A stretch of DNA of 64,000 bases, from contig NZ_BPFA01000003.1 of the NCBI RefSeq assembly GCF_019655055.1, positions 124,001 through 188,000 of the forward strand, in the 5' to 3' direction. The notes below the pieces were generated by a model, which was given only the letters and a program-made list of their open reading frames with translations, made no database searches and had not been told where the DNA came from. Below are positions 58,054 to 64,000 of the stretch, one piece after another. Every line of letters begins with the position of its first letter. Positions within the stretch are counted from its first letter, which is position 1. The translations under genes were made by a program, and so were the position numbers. The stretch comes from Shewanella sp. MBTL60-112-B2. Lineage in GTDB: Bacteria > Pseudomonadota > Gammaproteobacteria > Enterobacterales > Shewanellaceae.

Positions 58054-60897
58054 ATGGAAAATATTGAAGTACGTGGTGCTCGTACCCACAATCTTAAAAA
58101 CATCAACCTGACTATTCCTCGCGACAAACTTATCGTGATCACCGGACTGTCTGGTTCTGGCAAATCATCTCTTGCATTTGACACCTTGTACGCAGAAGGA
58201 CAAAGACGCTATGTCGAGTCTTTATCTGCCTATGCGCGTCAATTCTTGAGTTTGATGGAAAAGCCTGATGTTGACCATATTGAAGGGTTAAGCCCGGCTA
58301 TTTCTATCGAGCAAAAATCAACGTCTCATAACCCACGTTCAACCGTGGGAACCATTACTGAAATCTACGATTATTTACGTCTATTGTTTGCCCGCGTGGG
58401 TGAACCTCGCTGTCCAACTCATGGTGAACCGCTGGCGGCGCAAACCGTGAGTCAGATGGTCGATAAGGTACTTGAACTACCAGAAGATAGCCGTCAAATG
58501 CTGCTAGCTCCTGTTGTTAACAACCGTAAAGGCGAGCACGTTAAGCTATTAGAAAGCTTATCTGCACAAGGTTATATCCGTGCCCGTATCGACGGTGAAG
58601 TGTGCGACTTAACCGATCCACCAGAGCTGGACTTACACGTTAAGCACACTATTGAAGTGGTTGTTGACCGCTTTAAAGTGCGTGGTGATATCAAGCAGCG
58701 TCTAGCAGAGTCTTTTGAAACTGCGCTAGAGCTATCTGGCGGTATCGCTAAAATTGCCAGCATGGACCCAGCTGAAGGCAAAGCCAAAGTTGAAGAACAA
58801 GTGTTTTCGGCTAATTTTGCTTGTCCAGTTTGTGGCTATTCAATGGCAGAACTTGAGCCACGCATTTTCTCGTTTAACAATCCGGCTGGTGCCTGTCAGA
58901 CTTGTGACGGCCTAGGCGTACAACAGTTTTTCGATCCTGATCGCGTAATTACCAATACTGAACTTTCATTAGCAGGCGGAGCCATTCGCGGCTGGGATAG
59001 ACGTAACTTCTATTACTTCCAAATGCTCACCTCACTTGCAGAGCATTACAAGTTTGATATTGAAAAACCGTTTGAGCAGCTAACCGATGATGTACGCAAA
59101 ATCGTACTCTATGGTTCTGGCAATCAGAGCATCGCGTTTAAGTATATTAACGACCGCGGCGATGTGGTCGTAAGAAATCATCCCTTCGAAGGGATCTTAA
59201 ACAATATGGACCGACGCTACCGCGAAACCGAGTCCAATGCAGTACGTGATGAGCTAACCAAGTTTATCAATACTCAGTCTTGCCAAAGCTGTGGCGGTTC
59301 ACGCCTACGTGAAGAAGCCCGTAATGTATTTATTGAAGAGCTAAACCTGCCAGTATTGACTCAATGGTCAATCGGTGAAGCCGCACAATACTTTGAAAAC
59401 CTTGAATTAACGGGGCAACGCGCCCAGATCGCCGATAAGATCTTAAAAGAGGTTCGTGATCGTTTAGGCTTTCTCGTCAATGTTGGCTTAAATTACTTAA
59501 GCCTTTCACGCTCTGCCGACACACTATCAGGCGGTGAAGCCCAGCGTATTCGTCTTGCCAGCCAAATTGGTGCAGGCCTTGTAGGCGTAATGTACGTGCT
59601 CGATGAGCCATCGATTGGTCTGCATCAGCGTGACAACGAGCGCTTGCTGCAAACCCTTATTCACCTGCGTGACTTAGGCAACACTGTGATTGTGGTTGAG
59701 CACGATGAAGATGCGATTCGCATGGCGGATCATGTCATCGATATCGGTCCAGGTGCAGGTGTACACGGCGGCCAAGTGATTGGCGAGGGTACCTTGCAGG
59801 ACTTACTTAACTGCAAAGAATCGATCACAGGTCAGTATCTGTCAGGTGAGAAACAAATTCACATTAAAACTGAGCGCACTCAGTATGATGCAAGCAAGCT
59901 GATTGAGTTATTTGGCGCATCGGGTAACAACCTTAAAGATGTCGACCTGCAAATTCCAGTGGGCTTATTCACTTGTATCACGGGTGTGTCAGGCTCAGGT
60001 AAATCAACGCTAATTAACGATACTTTCTACAAGATTGCTCATATGCAGCTTAACGGTGCAACGGTTGATGAGCCTTCGCCTTATAAGAAAGTGGTTGGCA
60101 TGGATCATTGCGACAAAGTAGTTGATATCGACCAGAGTCCAATTGGCCGTACACCACGTTCAAACCCTGCGACTTATACTGGTATTTTCACGCCTATTCG
60201 TGAGCTGTTTGCTGCAACGCAAGAGTCGCGTACCCGTGGCTACCAGCCAGGTCGCTTCTCATTCAACGTTAAAGGTGGTCGCTGTGAGGCTTGCCAAGGC
60301 GATGGTTTAATCAAGGTTGAGATGCATTTCTTACCCGACGTGTATGTACCTTGTGACAGCTGTAAAGGTCAGCGCTATAACCGTGAAACCTTAGATGTAC
60401 GCTTTAAGGGCAAGAATATTCACGAAGTACTGCAGATGACAGTGGAAGAAGCGCGTCCGTTCTTCGATGCTATTCCAGCGATAGCCCGTAAACTTCAGAC
60501 CTTAATGGATGTGGGCTTGTCTTATATTCGCTTAGGTCAAAGCGCTACCACTCTATCTGGCGGTGAAGCTCAGCGAGTGAAGCTGGCTAAAGAACTGTCT
60601 AAGCGCGACACAGGTAAGACCCTGTATATTCTCGATGAACCTACAACCGGTCTGCACTTTGCTGATATTCAGCTATTACTAGATGTATTGCACCGACTTA
60701 AGTCTCACGGTAACACTATCGTAGTCATTGAGCATAATCTGGATGTGATTAAAACTGCGGACTGGATTATCGATCTAGGTCCTGAAGGTGGTTCAGGTGG
60801 CGGCACTATTTTAGTTGCAGGCACACCTGAAGAGGTCGCTGAGCATACAGAGTCCCATACCGCGCGCTTCTTAAAGCCACTGTTAACTAAAGCATAA
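58054..60897 (+). CDS. uvrA: Excinuclease ABC subunit A
   Basis: 947 residues. Two ABC ATPase cassettes: Walker A '[20 protein letters not shown]' (residues about 27-46) and '[20 protein letters not shown]' (about 640-660). ABC signatures '[18 protein letters not shown]' and '[18 protein letters not shown]' and zinc fingers '[14 protein letters not shown]' and '[17 protein letters not shown]' are visible. UvrA finds DNA lesions and loads UvrB in nucleotide excision repair. No CTGT-N8-ACAG SOS box was seen in the 264 bp upstream of the ATG. Confidence 0.98.
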   Translation: MENIEVRGARTHNLKNINLTIPRDKLIVITGLSGSGKSSLAFDTLYAEGQRRYVESLSAYARQFLSLMEKPDVDHIEGLSPAISIEQKSTSHNPRSTVGTITEIYDYLRLLFARVGEPRCPTHGEPLAAQTVSQMVDKVLELPEDSRQMLLAPVVNNRKGEHVKLLESLSAQGYIRARIDGEVCDLTDPPELDLHVKHTIEVVVDRFKVRGDIKQRLAESFETALELSGGIAKIASMDPAEGKAKVEEQVFSANFACPVCGYSMAELEPRIFSFNNPAGACQTCDGLGVQQFFDPDRVITNTELSLAGGAIRGWDRRNFYYFQMLTSLAEHYKFDIEKPFEQLTDDVRKIVLYGSGNQSIAFKYINDRGDVVVRNHPFEGILNNMDRRYRETESNAVRDELTKFINTQSCQSCGGSRLREEARNVFIEELNLPVLTQWSIGEAAQYFENLELTGQRAQIADKILKEVRDRLGFLVNVGLNYLSLSRSADTLSGGEAQRIRLASQIGAGLVGVMYVLDEPSIGLHQRDNERLLQTLIHLRDLGNTVIVVEHDEDAIRMADHVIDIGPGAGVHGGQVIGEGTLQDLLNCKESITGQYLSGEKQIHIKTERTQYDASKLIELFGASGNNLKDVDLQIPVGLFTCITGVSGSGKSTLINDTFYKIAHMQLNGATVDEPSPYKKVVGMDHCDKVVDIDQSPIGRTPRSNPATYTGIFTPIRELFAATQESRTRGYQPGRFSFNVKGGRCEACQGDGLIKVEMHFLPDVYVPCDSCKGQRYNRETLDVRFKGKNIHEVLQMTVEEARPFFDAIPAIARKLQTLMDVGLSYIRLGQSATTLSGGEAQRVKLAKELSKRDTGKTLYILDEPTTGLHFADIQLLLDVLHRLKSHGNTIVVIEHNLDVIKTADWIIDLGPEGGSGGGTILVAGTPEEVAEHTESHTARFLKPLLTKA

Positions 60898-60914
60898 AGC
60901 CAGTTAGACAAACA

Positions 60915-61247
60915 ATGCACTTTAGAAATCTCTTCTTAAGCACTGGCCTAGTAATGACTCTAGGCCTACTGCTTATTGCAGTAATCGATCCCCTCATTAG
61001 TAATGGCAAGTCACTCAAAGCACGTGTGATTGACAGTGATGAGGACTCAAGTACCATCGCCCTGCCCGATGGCAGTATCGCTCGTGTGGCTGTCGGCAAC
61101 CTCAAAGAACAATCACTAATTAAGGTTGCCGCTAAGCAGCGACTTTTCTCTCGTTTACCTGTCTATAAGCTTACGCAAACCTTGTCGCAGCCACAGAAAA
61201 AAGCGCAAACAGGCATGAATGAAAGTAGTCGCTATTCAGAGATCTAG
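60915..61247 (+). CDS. Small membrane-anchored protein downstream of uvrA
   Basis: 110 residues with one N-terminal hydrophobic helix ('LFLSTGLVMTLGLLLIAVID') and a short soluble part ('ARVIDSDEDSSTIALPDGSI'). The start is 17 bp after uvrA, so it is probably co-transcribed. I do not recognise the family. The Shine-Dalgarno site is not strong. Confidence 0.7.
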   Translation: MHFRNLFLSTGLVMTLGLLLIAVIDPLISNGKSLKARVIDSDEDSSTIALPDGSIARVAVGNLKEQSLIKVAAKQRLFSRLPVYKLTQTLSQPQKKAQTGMNESSRYSEI

Positions 61248-61295
61248 AGACTAACCTCAATACTAAAGAATAAATGACTCTTAAAGGCGAAATGG

Positions 61296-62255
61296 ATGCG
61301 GCTTTTAACCAGCTTGATGGCATGTTTAGTATTACTCACCGCCTGTGCGACTGCCCCCCATTGCGATAGACAACCTAAGATCTCATGGGCCGATGTCACG
61401 ATTATTCACGCCGATCTTCATACCCTAAGCTCGACAAGTTTTTCGGGACGAAAAACCGGGACAGAAGGCGCCGCGCTAACCAGAGAGTATCTAAGTCAAC
61501 GTTTCAAGCAGATAGGACTGCTCCCCTGGCAGGGGCAATATCAGCACTCATTTAGCTACCGCCGCTCATTTAGTGATAGAGTCGGGGTCAATATGATCGG
61601 CGTCATTCCCGCTATACAACAAACTAACAAGTGGCGGATTGTCATCGCCCACTATGATCATTTAGGCGGTAATGACAATCGCTTTTATCCCGGCGCTGAT
61701 GATAACGCTTCAGGAATTGCAGGCTTATTACAACTTGCACAACAAGCCAAAAGCCAAGGCAGTAAGGTTAACCTATTGTTTGTTGCTTCTGATGCCGAAG
61801 AACCTGGGCTTTATGGCAGCTATGCCCTCGTAGATAAGCTTAAGTTAGCCAACACCAGCCCTGATCTTAAGCAGATAGAACTTGCTATCAATCTTGACAT
61901 GATAGGGAGACCCAATCCTAATGGCGCCATCTATATAGAGGGAACAAGGCGCTTCGACTCATTCACTGAGATACGAAAGTCTCTTCGACAACATAACCAA
62001 ATCTGCATTCGAACCCAGCAGCCTAAAGCTTTCGATGGCTCAGTTATTTCTATCGACTTTCTTCGAGCTTCCGATCACTACCCCTTCCATCAAGTCGGCA
62101 TACCTTGGCTCTATTTTGGCGTGCCTATTCATAGGGACTACCACCAACCAACTGACACCCCAGATAAAATAAATATTTATTTTATCGCCGCTGTTAGCGA
62201 ATCTGCCTACCAATTGCTCGAAATAGACAGTTTAGTACTTAAGAGTCCTCATTAA
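61296..62255 (+). CDS. M28-family metallopeptidase, lipoprotein
   Basis: 319 residues with a lipoprotein signal ending at Cys17 ('LLTACATAPHC'). The M28 zinc ligands lie in 'RIVIAHYDHLGGN' (His, Asp), 'YPGADDNASGIAGLLQLAQ' (Asp), 'VASDAEEPGLYGSYAL' (Glu, Glu) and 'LAINLDMIGRP' (Asp). Such proteins are aminopeptidases of the cell envelope. The ATG at 61296 is chosen over 61292 because it is in frame with the family. Confidence 0.9.
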   Translation: MRLLTSLMACLVLLTACATAPHCDRQPKISWADVTIIHADLHTLSSTSFSGRKTGTEGAALTREYLSQRFKQIGLLPWQGQYQHSFSYRRSFSDRVGVNMIGVIPAIQQTNKWRIVIAHYDHLGGNDNRFYPGADDNASGIAGLLQLAQQAKSQGSKVNLLFVASDAEEPGLYGSYALVDKLKLANTSPDLKQIELAINLDMIGRPNPNGAIYIEGTRRFDSFTEIRKSLRQHNQICIRTQQPKAFDGSVISIDFLRASDHYPFHQVGIPWLYFGVPIHRDYHQPTDTPDKINIYFIAAVSESAYQLLEIDSLVLKSPH

Positions 62256-62341
62256 ACATACTGATTAGTCATTTTTTGAACACCCTAACTTATTATTTGG
62301 CCTACTATTTGCTTTAAAACATGATTAAAGACCACTATTAA

Positions 62342-62371
62342 TTGGTATTACCAATTGTAAGCTGCTATACT
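62342..62371 (+). promoter_or_regulatory. Candidate sigma-70 promoter of deaD
   Basis: TTGGTA, 18 bases, TATACT. TTGGTATTACCAA around the -35 is itself palindromic. About 110 bp of leader to the ATG includes the hairpin AGCACA-TACTTT-TGTGCT (near 62441-62458), compatible with a cold-shock-type long leader (inference). Confidence 0.5.
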
Positions 62372-62483
62372 AGTCGGCTTACTGATACGTTTTCGGTGCG
62401 GGAAGTCGACACGGGGTTGATTTTCTGTCTATTACACTTAAGCACATACTTTTGTGCTCTGCTATTCCACAAGGCTACAACCC

Positions 62484-64000
62484 ATGTCATCCAGTGAAAA
62501 AACTTTCCGCGAACTCGGTCTTACCGAGCCTTTGTTGCGTGCTCTTGACGAGTTAGGTTACGAAAAACCAACTCCTATTCAGGCAGCAAGTATCGAGCCT
62601 CTTATGGCTGGTAAAGATATTCTAGGTCAAGCTCAAACAGGTACAGGTAAAACTGGTGCTTTCGCACTACCTCTACTAAACAGCATTGACCCGAATACTA
62701 ATGCACCACAAATTCTAGTACTAGCGCCAACACGTGAACTTGCAGTTCAGGTTGCTGAAGCGTTTGGTAGCTACGCAAAATTCATGAAGGGCTTACACGT
62801 TCTGCCAATTTACGGCGGACAAAGCATGCATCAGCAATTAAATGCATTGCGTCGTGGTCCTCAAATCATCGTTGGTACTCCAGGCCGTGTTATGGACCAT
62901 ATGCGTCGTGGCACACTAAAGCTTGATACATTAAAAGCTATGGTTCTGGACGAAGCCGATGAAATGCTAAAAATGGGCTTCATCGATGATATCGAATGGA
63001 TCCTTGAGCACACGCCTAAGTCGCGCCAGTTAGCGCTATTCTCTGCAACTATGCCAGAGCAAATTAAGCGTGTTGCTAACAAATACTTAAATGAGCCACA
63101 GCATGTAAGCATCGCTGCGACTCATACTACTGTTGAAACTATTGAACAACGTTTCGTTCAAGTATCACAGCACAACAAACTAGAAGCACTTGTACGTGTT
63201 CTAGAAGTAGAGAAGACTGAAGGTATCATTATCTTCGTTCGTACTCGTAACAGCTGTGTTGAGCTAGCTGAAAAGTTAGAAGCTCGTGGTTATGCGTCTT
63301 CACCACTACACGGTGACATGAACCAGCAAGCGCGTGAGCGTGCAGTTGACCAACTTAAGCGTGGCCAACTAGACATCATCATCGCGACTGATGTTGCGGC
63401 TCGTGGTCTTGACGTTGAGCGTATTGGACACGTAGTTAACTACGACATTCCATACGATACTGAAGCTTATGTTCACCGTATTGGCCGTACTGGCCGTGCT
63501 GGTCGTTCTGGTATGGCGATTCTTTTCGTTACACACCGTGAAATGCGTATGTTACGCACTATCGAACGTGCAACTAAGAGCCGCATCTCTCCAATGGACG
63601 TGCCAAGCCCAGAGACAGTGACAGAGCGTCGTCTTTCTCGCCTAGGTGAGCAAGTTGCTGAAATCATTTCTCAAGATCTTGAGTTTATGAAGGGTGCTGT
63701 AGCAACTCTTTGTCAAGAACTAGAAGTTGATACTGACGTACTTGCAGCAGCTCTACTGCATCAAGTTCAGAAAGATCGTCCACTGCAGTTACCTGCAATG
63801 AACGAGCGTCAACGTGATAGCCGTGACGACCGTAATTCACGTGACCGTGATGACCGTGGTTCTCGTGACCGCAATGACCGTGGCCCACGTGACCGTAGCG
63901 ACCGTCCACGTCGTGAATCTCGCCCAACACCTTCTAACTTAGGTGCAGCTGATTCATTAAAGGATAATCCAGACGTTAAGATGTGCCGTTACATCATCGA
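62484..64000 (+). CDS. deaD: DEAD-box RNA helicase DeaD/CsdA, 3' end cut by window edge
   Basis: 505 full codons visible. All DEAD-box motifs are present: 'AQTGTGKT' (Walker A), 'APTRELAVQ', 'GTPGRV', 'LDEADEML' (DEAD), 'SATMP', 'IIFVRTRNSCVELAEKL', 'ATDVAARGLDVE' and 'HRIGRTGRAG'. A basic, Arg/Asp-rich stretch follows ('RDSRDDRNSRDRDDRGSRDR') and then the start of the RNA-binding C-terminal domain. CsdA acts in ribosome assembly and mRNA decay at low temperature. The start is an ATG at 62484 with AAGG 10 bases upstream. Confidence 0.96.
   Translation, partial: MSSSEKTFRELGLTEPLLRALDELGYEKPTPIQAASIEPLMAGKDILGQAQTGTGKTGAFALPLLNSIDPNTNAPQILVLAPTRELAVQVAEAFGSYAKFMKGLHVLPIYGGQSMHQQLNALRRGPQIIVGTPGRVMDHMRRGTLKLDTLKAMVLDEADEMLKMGFIDDIEWILEHTPKSRQLALFSATMPEQIKRVANKYLNEPQHVSIAATHTTVETIEQRFVQVSQHNKLEALVRVLEVEKTEGIIIFVRTRNSCVELAEKLEARGYASSPLHGDMNQQARERAVDQLKRGQLDIIIATDVAARGLDVERIGHVVNYDIPYDTEAYVHRIGRTGRAGRSGMAILFVTHREMRMLRTIERATKSRISPMDVPSPETVTERRLSRLGEQVAEIISQDLEFMKGAVATLCQELEVDTDVLAAALLHQVQKDRPLQLPAMNERQRDSRDDRNSRDRDDRGSRDRNDRGPRDRSDRPRRESRPTPSNLGAADSLKDNPDVKMCRYII

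Noticed and set aside
63685..63930. His/Gly-rich minus-strand ORF
   Set aside because: Antisense of the Arg/Asp-rich repeats in deaD.

Overview
The window reads as a chromosomal segment of a marine Shewanella-type gammaproteobacterium. The evidence is the gene repertoire and neighbourhoods: an AccA-like carboxyltransferase divergent from a LysR gene, two tandem general porins, a multiheme c-type cytochrome lipoprotein, a DUF3149 mini-protein, DUF342, and the rsmE-gshB run. The genus call is inference from protein families and context; no database search was run. No transposase, integrase, rRNA or CRISPR array was seen. Both window edges cut genes: a carboxyltransferase at the left and a DEAD-box helicase at the right.

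Layout. (1) 0-8 kb: truncated carboxyltransferase and LysR regulator, then a complete-looking functional-amyloid (Fap) operon on the minus strand (fapB-C-D-E-F; no fapA seen). It is preceded by a clear -24/-12 sigma-54 promoter, a perfect 22-bp palindrome in enhancer position, and a gene for a VpsR/FleQ-like sigma-54 activator. (2) 8-19 kb: a secreted C15-peptidase-like protein whose expected catalytic Cys is Ser, then sprT, endA, rsmE, gshB, an alkaline phosphatase, rsmC, a 315-bp MITE-like element, a DUF342 protein and an M50 protease. (3) 19-28 kb, minus strand: an S9 peptidase, an OmpA-type protein, a 1415-residue surface lipoprotein (cadherin/Ig-like repeats followed by ten RCC1-like repeats) and a LysR regulator. 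(4) 28-32 kb: a lipoprotein with four C-terminal c-heme motifs and a LuxR-type regulator. This segment is bracketed by tRNA-Leu(CAA) and a decayed direct-repeat copy of the tRNA 3' end plus its terminator. (5) 32-45 kb: DUF3149, a SieB-like protein, tcdA, two porins (one with a CRP-like site), tpm, a Ser/Thr-kinase-like protein, fxsA, cutA-dsbD and a CPA2 antiporter. (6) 45-54 kb: a galactoside-use cluster (TolB-like propeller protein, exported LacZ, SSS symporter, GalK, GalM) without galT or galE. (7) 54-64 kb: a structured leader before a solute-binding protein, ssb, a YajR-like MFS exporter, uvrA, an M28 lipoprotein peptidase and deaD/csdA.

How genes work together. The fap block is a self-contained export and assembly system: two repeat-bearing amyloid subunits, a C39-type protease, an accessory protein and an outer-membrane pore, with its probable activator adjacent. 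The gal cluster would split galactosides outside the cytoplasm, import galactose with a cation, and then epimerise and phosphorylate it; UDP-sugar steps must be encoded elsewhere. cutA and dsbD are translationally coupled. Most other genes are single housekeeping units ended by visible intrinsic terminators.
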